A DNA stretch of 7,895 bases. It comes from Micrococcales bacterium. GTDB lineage: Bacteria; Actinomycetota; Actinomycetes; Actinomycetales; Dermatophilaceae. Below the pieces are notes generated by a model. That model was not told where the DNA came from. It searched no databases and saw nothing but the letters and a program-made list of their open reading frames with translations. The first letter of the stretch is position 1. Every line of letters begins with the position of its first letter. The position numbers and the translations under genes were made by a program. Of this stretch, positions 1 to 6,232 are shown piece after piece. Location of the stretch: assembly GCA_030537915.1 (NCBI GenBank), contig JAUNUZ010000092.1, positions 1-7,895 on the forward strand, written 5' to 3'.

Positions 1-2
1 CT

Positions 3-27
3 TGCCTTTTCACTATATGAAAAGGCA
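3..27. promoter_or_regulatory. Perfect AT-rich palindrome, candidate operator
   Basis: Two 10-base arms, TGCCTTTTCA (3-12) and TGAAAAGGCA (18-27), are exact reverse complements separated by 5 bases (CTATA). This is seen directly. It is a notably AT-rich symmetric element in a very GC-rich background, lying 37 bases upstream of the Shine-Dalgarno of the first gene. The size and symmetry fit the binding site of a dimeric repressor such as a TetR- or GntR-type regulator. The central TATA-like bases (13-18) could belong to a -10 box, which would put the -35 box outside the window. It is not followed by a T-run, so an intrinsic terminator of an upstream gene is less likely. The operator role is inference. 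Confidence 0.55.
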
Positions 28-63
28 TGATCATCTCGAGCGGCCCAACGAGGTGGTCGCCCT

Positions 64-73
64 GGAGGGAGGA
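64..73 (+). promoter_or_regulatory. Strong ribosome binding site for LivG-type ATPase
   Basis: The purine tract GGAGGGAGGA ends 5 bases before the GTG at 79. It decides the start of the first gene, because GTG is the only start codon at suitable spacing. Confidence 0.8.
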
Positions 74-78
74 CTCCT

Positions 79-927
79 GTGAAACCTGGGCTCACCCGGG
101 CGTACCAGCACACGCTGAGCTCCTCGGCCGTCCCGGCCGGTCAGCCACTGCTCGAGGTCCGCGACATCGGTCTGCGCTTCGGTGGCGTCCACGCGCTCGC
201 CGACGTCGGCTTCACCGTGACGCAGGGGCACATCCACGCGGTCATCGGCCCCAACGGCGCCGGCAAGTCCAGTCTGCTCAACTGCGTCAGCGGCCTCTAC
301 CACCCGCAACAGGGCAGCATCGTCCTGCACACCGGGACCGAGGGCACCTCGCACGAGTTGACCCAGCTGCCGCCGCACCGCATCGCCCGGCTCGGCGTCG
401 CGCGCTCGTTCCAGAACATCGAGCTCTTCGCGCAGCTGACCGTGCTCGAGAACCTCATGCTGGGTCGACACATCCACATGAGCCAGAGCGTGCTCGCCTC
501 GCTGCTGTGGTTCGGTCCGGCCAAGCGCCAGGAGATCGCCCACCGCGGCCTCGTCGAGGAAGTCATCGACCTGCTCTCCCTCCAGGCATTCCGCCACCAG
601 CCCGTCGGCTCGCTCGCCTATGGGATCCAGAAGCGCGTCGAGCTCGGACGGGCCCTCTGCATCCAGCCCTCCCTGCTCCTGCTCGACGAGCCCATGGCCG
701 GCATGAACGCCGAGGAGAAGGAGGACATGGCGCGCTACATCCTCGACGTCCACGAGTTGGCCGGGGTCACCGTGATCCTCATCGAGCACGACATGGCCGT
801 GGTCATGGACATCTCCAACCGCGTCAGCGTCCTCGACTTCGGCCGCCTGATCGCCGACGGCACCCCGGACGAGGTCAAAGCCAACCCCAAGGTCGTCGAG
901 GCCTACCTCGGCGCCGAGGAGCACTGA
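79..927 (+). CDS. livG: ABC transporter ATP-binding protein, LivG type
   Basis: This 282-residue protein is one of two cytoplasmic ATPases that drive import through the LivH/LivM-type permeases encoded downstream. It shows a Walker A (GPNGAGKSS, 57-65), a Q-loop glutamine (RSFQN, Q112), a Walker B with catalytic glutamate (LLLLDEP, 199-205; E204) and an H-loop histidine (IEHD, H237). The ABC signature is degenerate (LAYGIQKR, 179-186) in place of LSGGQ, as is usual for LivG proteins. The ending (EAYLGAEEH) also resembles LivG. About 24 residues precede the first conserved strand, so the protein is somewhat longer than the roughly 255 residues of E. coli LivG. It starts at GTG 79 behind a strong ribosome binding site and ends in a TGATG overlap with the acyl-CoA ligase gene, which indicates coupled translation. 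The family assignment is firm. The substrate is unknown, and the symbol denotes the family only. Confidence 0.93.
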   Translation: MKPGLTRAYQHTLSSSAVPAGQPLLEVRDIGLRFGGVHALADVGFTVTQGHIHAVIGPNGAGKSSLLNCVSGLYHPQQGSIVLHTGTEGTSHELTQLPPHRIARLGVARSFQNIELFAQLTVLENLMLGRHIHMSQSVLASLLWFGPAKRQEIAHRGLVEEVIDLLSLQAFRHQPVGSLAYGIQKRVELGRALCIQPSLLLLDEPMAGMNAEEKEDMARYILDVHELAGVTVILIEHDMAVVMDISNRVSVLDFGRLIADGTPDEVKANPKVVEAYLGAEEH

Positions 928-3014
928 TGGCAAAGGAAGAAACCATGGCGTATGCCGCCCAGCCGGCGACCCGGGAAGCGCGCGGTACCGCGGCGCCCAG
1001 CACCGCGGCATACGGCACGGCCCCCCAGAGCACGTTCCCTCGCCTGCTCGCGACGCTCGCCGCCGAGCGACCCGAGCAGACCGCCCTGCAGGAGAAGCGC
1101 TATGGCATCTGGCAGCCGATCACGTGGCGCCAGTACGACGAGCGGGTGCGTGACTTCGCGCACGGGCTCGCCGCGCTGGGCGTCGAGCGCGGCGAGATCG
1201 TCGCCGTCCTCGGGGACAACCGGCCCGAGTGGCTCATCGCGGAACTCGCGGCCCAGAGCATCGGCGCTGCGGTCGTCGGCATCTATCCGACGAGCATCGG
1301 TGAGGAACTGCGCCACATCCTCACGCTGGCGCACGTCAAGGTCGTCGTCGCCGAGGACCAGGAGCAGGTCGACAAGCTGATCCGGCTCCGCGACGAGGCG
1401 AACAGCGGCGCGTCGCCGCAGGACGAGGCGGGTAACGACGCGGGGAGCAACCTCCTCGTCCAGACCGTCGTCTACTACGACCCGCACGGTCTCGAGCAGT
1501 ACACCGAGGACTTCCTGCGCGACTTCGTCGACGTCGAGGCCCTCGGTCGTGACTGGGGTGCGGAGCGTCCCAGCTGGCTCGACGAGCAGATCGCTGCCGG
1601 TGACTGCGACGACGTCGCCGTGATCTGCACGACGTCGGGCACGACGTCGCGTCCCAAGCTGGCCGAGCTGTCCCACGCCAACCTCCTGGCGATGGCCGAG
1701 CACCTGACGACCATCGACCCGATCGGCCCCAAGGACCGCTACGTCTCCTTCCTGCCGTTCGCCTGGATCGGTGAGCAGATGTTCGCCGTCGCCTGTGGCC
1801 TCTCGCGTGGGCTGACCCTCTCCTTCCCGGAGGACAGCTCCACCCAGAAGGCCGACATGCGCGAGATCGGCCCCGACGTGATGTTCTCGCCGCCACGCAT
1901 CTGGGAGTCGATGCTGTCCGAGGTGCAGGTGCGCATCGATGAGGCCGGAGCCCTCAAGCGCAAGGTGTTCGGCTGGGGCTACTCCATCGGCGACCGCGTC
2001 GCCGAGCGCCGGATGCAGGGCAAGAGCGCTGGGGGCCTGACCGTGCTGTACGCCATCGCCGACCAGGTCGCACTGCGCCCGGTCCGCGACCAGCTCGGCC
2101 TCGCCCGGATCCAGCACGCCTACACCGGAGGCGCGCCCCTCGGGCCGGACGTCTTCCGCTTCTTCCACGCGATCGGCGTCAACCTCAAGCAGATCTACGG
2201 CCAGACCGAGATCTGTGGTCTCGCCGTCGTCCACCGCGACGACGACATCGCCTTCGCGTCGGTGGGCACCCCCATCCCGGGCACGGAGATCGAGATCACC
2301 GATGCCGGCGAGATCCTGCTGCGCTCCGCCTCGGTCTTCAAGGGCTACCACCGCAACCCGGAGGCAACCGCCGAAGCCGTCAATGCCGACGGCTGGCTGC
2401 ACACGGGCGACGCCGGGTTCATCGACGAGCGCGGGCACCTCGTGGTCATCGACCGCGCCAAGGACGTGCTGACCACCTCCGACGGGACGCGCTTCTCCAG
2501 CGCCTTCATCGAGAACAAGGTGAAGTTCTCGCCCTACGTCGAAGAGGCCGTGACCTTCTCGGGCGACGACGGCATGACGGCGCTCATCACCATCGACCCC
2601 ATGACGACCGGGGCGTGGGCGGAGCACGAACGGCTCAGCTACACCACCTACACGGACCTGGCCGGCAAGCAGGAGACCCGTGACCTCATCGCCGAGGAGG
2701 TGCAGCGCTCCAACGAGGACCTCCCGGAGAGCATCCGGATCAAGCGACTCGTCTTGCTGCACAAGCAGTTCGACCCCGACGACGACGAGATCACCCGCAC
2801 CCGCAAAGTCCGGCGCAACGTCATCGCCGAGCGCTACAGCGACATCATCTCGGCACTCGCCGAGGGAGCGGACGAGGTCTCGTTGCGCAGCCTGATCAGT
2901 TATCAGGACGGCAGCTCCGTCGAGCGCAACCTCGTCCTGACCATCGTTGACCTGACCACCTTCCGGGCACCCGAGGGCCGGGGCCGCCGACCTGTCTGGA
3001 GTGGACGCCGATGA
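927..3014 (+). CDS. Long-chain acyl-CoA synthetase-like AMP-forming ligase
   Basis: This 695-residue member of the acyl-adenylate superfamily most resembles the long/very-long-chain acyl-CoA synthetases (FAA1, FadD15 or ACSBG type). These activate a carboxylic acid with ATP and then transfer the acyl group to CoA. Visible motifs are the P-loop TTSGTTSRPK (235-244), YGQTE (424-428), the TGD aspartate (D495), the hinge region DRAKD (509-513) and the likely C-terminal catalytic lysine in TRTRKVRR (K627). All core catalytic elements are therefore present. A hydrophilic low-complexity linker (about 157-175) interrupts the N-terminal domain. The start at ATG 927 overlaps the preceding stop and has GAGGAG 5 bases upstream. 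ATG 945, preceded by AAGGAAG, is an equally good alternative that removes six residues. The stop overlaps the permease start (ATGA). Its place between ATPase and permease genes suggests it activates the imported acid. The substrate could equally be a fatty, branched or aromatic acid. Confidence 0.9.
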   Translation: MAKEETMAYAAQPATREARGTAAPSTAAYGTAPQSTFPRLLATLAAERPEQTALQEKRYGIWQPITWRQYDERVRDFAHGLAALGVERGEIVAVLGDNRPEWLIAELAAQSIGAAVVGIYPTSIGEELRHILTLAHVKVVVAEDQEQVDKLIRLRDEANSGASPQDEAGNDAGSNLLVQTVVYYDPHGLEQYTEDFLRDFVDVEALGRDWGAERPSWLDEQIAAGDCDDVAVICTTSGTTSRPKLAELSHANLLAMAEHLTTIDPIGPKDRYVSFLPFAWIGEQMFAVACGLSRGLTLSFPEDSSTQKADMREIGPDVMFSPPRIWESMLSEVQVRIDEAGALKRKVFGWGYSIGDRVAERRMQGKSAGGLTVLYAIADQVALRPVRDQLGLARIQHAYTGGAPLGPDVFRFFHAIGVNLKQIYGQTEICGLAVVHRDDDIAFASVGTPIPGTEIEITDAGEILLRSASVFKGYHRNPEATAEAVNADGWLHTGDAGFIDERGHLVVIDRAKDVLTTSDGTRFSSAFIENKVKFSPYVEEAVTFSGDDGMTALITIDPMTTGAWAEHERLSYTTYTDLAGKQETRDLIAEEVQRSNEDLPESIRIKRLVLLHKQFDPDDDEITRTRKVRRNVIAERYSDIISALAEGADEVSLRSLISYQDGSSVERNLVLTIVDLTTFRAPEGRGRRPVWSGRR

Positions 3015-3883
3015 GCACCTTCATCTCGCTGACCGTCTATGGCCTGTCCGACGGGGCGCTGCTCGCCCTCGCGGCCTTGGGCTTCGTGCTCATCTACAAG
3101 GCAACCCGCGTCATCAACTTCGCGCAGGGCGAGTTCCTCCTCGTCGGCGCCTACATGTTCTACACCGGCTTCGTCATCTTCAAGCTGCCGTTGATCGGCG
3201 CGGCGGTCTTCGGGGTGCTGGTCGCGATCGTCCTCGGTATCGTCGTCGAACGCTTCATCCTGCGACCACTCATCGGGGAGAACCCGATCAGCGTCATCAT
3301 GGTGACGATCGGGCTCTCGTCCGTCCTCAAGGCGGTCATCCAGATCTTCTTCGGCACGGCTCCCAAGTCGCAGCCCCGGATCCTTCCCACCGGGAGCATC
3401 GAGCTGGCCGGCGTGACCGTCCCGGTCAACCGCCTCGTCGTCATCCTGATCGCCGCGATCGTGCTCGCCGCCTTCACCGCCTTCTTCCAGAAGAGCCGGC
3501 ACGGCATCTCGATGCGGGCGGTGGCCGATGACCAGCAGGCCGCCCTGACCATGGGGATCTCGGTCCGCCGGGTGTTCACCCTGGCCTGGGTGCTCGCCGC
3601 GGTGAGCGCGCTCGTCGCCGGTGTCCTGCTGGCCGACCTGTCGGCAGTCGACCAGAACATCGCGGCCTTCGGCCTGATCGTCTTCCCCGTCGTCATCCTG
3701 GGTGGCCTCGACTCCATCCCGGGCACCATCATCGGTGGCCTGACCATCGGCCTGCTCAAGCAGTACGTCTCCGGCTACGCCGATCCCGGCCTGGCGGAAG
3801 TTATCCCCTACCTCGTGCTCGTGGCCATCCTCATCGTGCGGCCCTACGGCATCTTCGGCGAGACACGGATCGAGAGGGTCTGA
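3011..3883 (+). CDS. livH: ABC transporter permease, LivH type
   Basis: This 290-residue integral membrane protein is one half of the transmembrane pore of a branched-chain amino acid-type (HAAT) importer. About eight hydrophobic segments are visible, roughly at 5-29, 42-58, 61-84, 92-115, 139-159, 189-210, 217-250 and 262-278. The early motif VINFAQGEF (34-42) is characteristic of LivH. The cytoplasmic loop around HGISMRAVADD...ALTMGI (164-183) is the EAA-like coupling loop that contacts the ATPase. The length matches the family. The ATG at 3011 sits in an ATGA overlap with the ligase stop, with GGAG (2998-3001) 9 bases upstream. The next gene begins only 3 bases after the stop. Transport specificity cannot be inferred from the permease alone. 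Confidence 0.93.
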   Translation: MSTFISLTVYGLSDGALLALAALGFVLIYKATRVINFAQGEFLLVGAYMFYTGFVIFKLPLIGAAVFGVLVAIVLGIVVERFILRPLIGENPISVIMVTIGLSSVLKAVIQIFFGTAPKSQPRILPTGSIELAGVTVPVNRLVVILIAAIVLAAFTAFFQKSRHGISMRAVADDQQAALTMGISVRRVFTLAWVLAAVSALVAGVLLADLSAVDQNIAAFGLIVFPVVILGGLDSIPGTIIGGLTIGLLKQYVSGYADPGLAEVIPYLVLVAILIVRPYGIFGETRIERV

Positions 3884-3886
3884 CCC

Positions 3887-4951
3887 ATGGCCATTGCCAC
3901 CGCGACCGGTATCCACCACCGGTCCTACGGCGCCGAGCTGCGGCTGCGGCACACGCGCGCCGAGTACTTCCGCCTCGCCCTCATGGTCGCGCTGCTGCTC
4001 CTCGCGCCGGCGATCCTCGACAACTACTGGCTCGGGATCGCCAACACCATCCTGATCGCCGTCATCGGCGCCGTGGGCCTGAACATCCTCGTCGGCTTCA
4101 CCGGTCAGATCTCGCTCGGCCAGGGCGGCTTCCTCGCCGTCGGCGCCTACACCTCGGTCATCCTCTCCGAGCGCGGCGGGATGCCGGTGCCGATCAGCAT
4201 CCTCTTCGCCGTCATCATGACGGCGACGATCGGGGCGTTCTTCGGCCTGCCGGCGCTGCGCCTCAAGGGTCTCTACCTCGCGATCGCCACCCTGGCCTCG
4301 CAGGAGATCATCATGTTCGTCGTCCGCCGCTGGGAGTGGCTGACCGAGGGCAAGGGCTTTATCGAGGTCTCCCGGCTGTCGGTCCTGGGCTTCGAGATCG
4401 AGCGCAAGAGCTTTGAGACACAGTGGTACTGGCTGCTCCTCGCGATCACCATCGCGGTCGTCGTCATCGCCCGCAACCTCTTCCGGACCACCCTCGGCCG
4501 CAGCTTCATGGCCGTGCGCGACCAGGACATCGCGGCCCAGGCCATCGGCGTCAACATCACCCGCGCCAAGGTCACCGCCTTCGCGGTGTCCAGCGGCTTC
4601 GTCGGCCTCGCCGGCGCCCTGACCGCGCACTACACCGAGACCGTCACCTGGGAGCGGTTCACCCTCGACGTGTCGATCCTCTATCTGGCCATGATCATCG
4701 TCGGCGGGCTCGGCAGCATCGCCGGAGCCGTCTACGGGGCGATCTTCATCGGACTGCTCCCGGCCCTGCTCACCGAGCTGGTCGACGTGCTCTCGAGCTC
4801 GATGCCCTTCCTGGCCGAGCAGCTCCCCGCGATCCGCAATGCCGTCTTCGGCGTCGCCATCATCGTCTTCCTCCTCGTTGAACCCAGAGGACTCGATCGA
4901 ATCTGGAGTCGGCTCAAGGACTACGTCCGATTCTGGCCCTTCCGCTACTAA
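3887..4951 (+). CDS. livM: ABC transporter permease, LivM type
   Basis: This 354-residue protein is the second permease, expected to pair with the LivH-type protein in the membrane. A hydrophilic, basic N-terminus of about 27 residues is followed by around ten hydrophobic segments (first near 28-45, last near 314-332). LivM hallmarks are GLNILVGFTGQISLGQGGF (64-82) and the coupling loop GRSFMAVRDQDIAAQAIGVN (204-223), followed by TRAKVTAFAVSSGFVGLAGAL. The C-terminus (RFWPFRY) is short and basic/aromatic. A GAGAGGG tract (3872-3878) in the end of the preceding gene lies 8 bases before the ATG at 3887. A small inverted repeat falls within codons 6-13 and is listed separately. It is the last gene before the only sizeable gap in the cluster. 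Confidence 0.92.
   Translation: MAIATATGIHHRSYGAELRLRHTRAEYFRLALMVALLLLAPAILDNYWLGIANTILIAVIGAVGLNILVGFTGQISLGQGGFLAVGAYTSVILSERGGMPVPISILFAVIMTATIGAFFGLPALRLKGLYLAIATLASQEIIMFVVRRWEWLTEGKGFIEVSRLSVLGFEIERKSFETQWYWLLLAITIAVVVIARNLFRTTLGRSFMAVRDQDIAAQAIGVNITRAKVTAFAVSSGFVGLAGALTAHYTETVTWERFTLDVSILYLAMIIVGGLGSIAGAVYGAIFIGLLPALLTELVDVLSSSMPFLAEQLPAIRNAVFGVAIIVFLLVEPRGLDRIWSRLKDYVRFWPFRY
3904..3924 (+). other. Small inverted repeat near the LivM start
   Basis: GACCGGT (3904-3910) and ACCGGTC (3918-3924) are exact reverse complements around a 7-base loop, beginning 17 bases after the LivM start codon. In mRNA this could fold into a 7-bp hairpin within the initiating ribosome's footprint. Seven-base repeats at this spacing are not rare in GC-rich DNA, so a function is doubtful. 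Confidence 0.25.
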
Positions 4952-5020
4952 CGACAGCACCATCCCACCGCACCACCGCAGTACCACGCCACCACCGGCG
5001 ACCGACGAATGGAGACACCC
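4952..5020 (+). other. C-rich intergenic leader before binding-protein gene
   Basis: This 69-base stretch is the only sizeable non-coding gap inside the cluster. Bases 4952-5010 contain 29 C, 16 A, 11 G and only 3 T, with repeated CCACC-like units and no evident hairpin. It ends in the Shine-Dalgarno of the lipoprotein gene. It could be a simple spacer, an unstructured leader favouring high translation, or an RNA entry site for Rho. None of these is shown by the sequence, and no convincing -10/-35 pair was found in it. Confidence 0.4.
5011..5015 (+). promoter_or_regulatory. Ribosome binding site fixing the lipoprotein start
   Basis: GGAGA ends 5 bases before ATG 5021. An in-frame ATG at 5009 lies directly against this motif and has no Shine-Dalgarno of its own. 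The start is therefore taken as 5021, which also gives a normal lipoprotein signal peptide. Confidence 0.75.
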
Positions 5021-6232
5021 ATGAAGTTGCGCAACCTCGTTACGGTCGGCACGTCTGCCGCCGCGATCTTCGCCCTCGCCGCCTGCGGCGGCGGCGGTGA
5101 CACCACCCCCGGGGCCGCCGGCGGCGACAAGGCCCCGATCAAGCTCGGCATCATCGCCGACCTCACCGGCGCGACCGGGGACGTCGGAACGCCGTACAAC
5201 GAGGGGATGCTCGGCTACATCGACAACCTCAACGCCCAGGGCGGCGTCGACGGCCACAAGATCGAGGCGATGTCGAACGACTACGCCTACAAGGTCCCCG
5301 CCGCCGAGGAGCTCTACAAGAAGTACGTCAACGAGGACGCCATCGCCATCCAGGGCTGGGGCACCGGCGACTCGGAGGCCCTGCGCAGCAAGGTCGCCGC
5401 GGACAAGCTCCCGTTCATGTCCGCGTCCTACGCCGAGCCGCTGACCGACCCGAAGGAGTCCCCGTACAACTTCGTCGTCGCGCCGACCTACTCCGACCAG
5501 ATGCGCGTCGCGCTCAACTGGATCGCCAAGGACGCCGGCGGCCACGCCGAGGTCGCCGTCTTCCACAACGACAGCCCGTTCGGTCTGGCACCGGTCGGCG
5601 ACGGCAAGGACTGGGTCGCCGAGAAGAGCCTCGACCTCGGCTTCACGGCCTACCCGATGCCCAAGACCCCGAACCAGGTCGGTCTGCTCACCCAGGCCAA
5701 GTCGCAGGGCGCGAAGTACATCGTCATCCAGAACGTCTCCTCGCCGGCCGCCCAGGTCGCCAAGGACATCAAGGCCCAGGGCCTCGACATGAAGATCGTC
5801 TGCCTCAACTGGTGCGCTGACGAGCTCTTCGTCAAGACGGCCGGAGCTGAGAACGCCGAGGGCCACGTCCTCATCTCCCCCGTCGCGCCGGCCTCGGCCA
5901 ACAAGCCGGGCCACGCGGCCATCGACACCTACCTCAAGAGCAAGGGTGGGTCACTCGCTGACAAGGGCCTGCACTACGCGCAGGGCTGGTACACGATGGA
6001 CGTCATGGCCAAGGGCCTCTCGAAGGCCATCGCCGCGGGCGGCGAGCTCAACGGCGAGAGCCTGAAGACGGCCCTCGAGACGATGGACGCAGTCGACACC
6101 GGCGGCGTCCTCGGCTCTGGCACCATCAAGTTCACCGCCGACTCGCACCGTGGCTCCACCGGCACCGGCATCTACCAGGTCAAGGGCGGCGAGCTCTCGG
6201 AGCTCGCTGCGAACCAGACGCCGGAGTCATGA
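5021..6232 (+). CDS. ABC transporter solute-binding lipoprotein (Leu/Ile/Val-binding family)
   Basis: This 403-residue extracytoplasmic receptor belongs to the type I periplasmic-binding fold (Peripla_BP_6, LivJ/LivK-like) and delivers substrate to the LivH/LivM-type permeases. The N-terminus is a lipoprotein signal: basic MKLR, a hydrophobic stretch, then lipobox LAAC with C22 as the lipidated residue. A Gly/Thr/Pro-rich tether (23-38) follows. The mature domain opens with IKLGIIADLTGATGDVG (40-56), the usual first strand and ligand loop of the family. NEGMLGYIDNLNAQGGVDGHKIE (60-82) and the later KYIVIQN and GQGWYTMD-like segments also fit. Two further cysteines (C261, C265) might form a disulfide. 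It has its own ribosome binding site after the cluster's only real gap, and its stop overlaps the LivF start (ATGA). Ligand is unknown; in this family it ranges from amino acids to amides and aromatic acids. Confidence 0.92.
   Translation: MKLRNLVTVGTSAAAIFALAACGGGGDTTPGAAGGDKAPIKLGIIADLTGATGDVGTPYNEGMLGYIDNLNAQGGVDGHKIEAMSNDYAYKVPAAEELYKKYVNEDAIAIQGWGTGDSEALRSKVAADKLPFMSASYAEPLTDPKESPYNFVVAPTYSDQMRVALNWIAKDAGGHAEVAVFHNDSPFGLAPVGDGKDWVAEKSLDLGFTAYPMPKTPNQVGLLTQAKSQGAKYIVIQNVSSPAAQVAKDIKAQGLDMKIVCLNWCADELFVKTAGAENAEGHVLISPVAPASANKPGHAAIDTYLKSKGGSLADKGLHYAQGWYTMDVMAKGLSKAIAAGGELNGESLKTALETMDAVDTGGVLGSGTIKFTADSHRGSTGTGIYQVKGGELSELAANQTPES
6186..6210 (+). other. Potential stable RNA hairpin at the end of the binding-protein gene
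   Basis: GCGGCGAGCTC (6186-6196) pairs with GAGCTCGCTGC (6200-6210) as an 11-bp stem with one G-U pair and a 3-base TCG loop. It lies inside the last codons of the binding-protein gene, ending 18 bases before the LivF ATG. No T-run follows, so it is not a standard intrinsic terminator. It could protect the 3' end of a processed binding-protein mRNA or make LivF translation depend on ribosomes arriving from upstream. The pairing is seen; the role is inference. Confidence 0.45.

Noticed and set aside
3..34. The upstream palindrome as an intrinsic terminator of a preceding gene
   Set aside because: The stem is AT-rich and is followed by TGATCAT, with no T-run. An operator is the better reading, though a role for a gene outside the window cannot be excluded.
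125..139. Inverted repeat CGGCCG-TCC-CGGCCG hairpin inside the LivG-type gene
   Set aside because: Short C/G-only palindromes are common by chance in such DNA, and it sits in the variable N-terminal codons with no regulatory context.
27..926. Possible 300-residue N-terminal extension of the acyl-CoA ligase in the same frame
   Set aside because: This stretch overlaps the clear LivG-type gene in another frame. Its translation is Arg/Pro/His-rich nonsense, and the ligase has good starts with ribosome binding sites at 927 and 945.
1632..1658. Gly-to-Ser change in the ligase P-loop (TSGTTSRPK) as a sign of inactivation
   Set aside because: As I remember the AMP-binding signature, Ser or Gly is accepted at this position, and all other catalytic motifs are intact.
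903..2762. A 619-codon open frame on the - strand
   Set aside because: It is antisense to the acyl-CoA ligase, shows no domain motifs, and its amino acid make-up reflects composition.
5009..5020. Upstream ATG at 5009 as start of the binding protein
   Set aside because: The Shine-Dalgarno (5011-5015) lies after this ATG and is well spaced for ATG 5021, which also gives a normal lipoprotein signal.
2903..5914. A 1003-codon open frame on the - strand
   Set aside because: It lies antisense to several well-identified genes. Its translation is a repetitive Asp/Glu/Arg/Gly/Val-rich mix with no recognisable domain, as expected opposite GC-rich codons.
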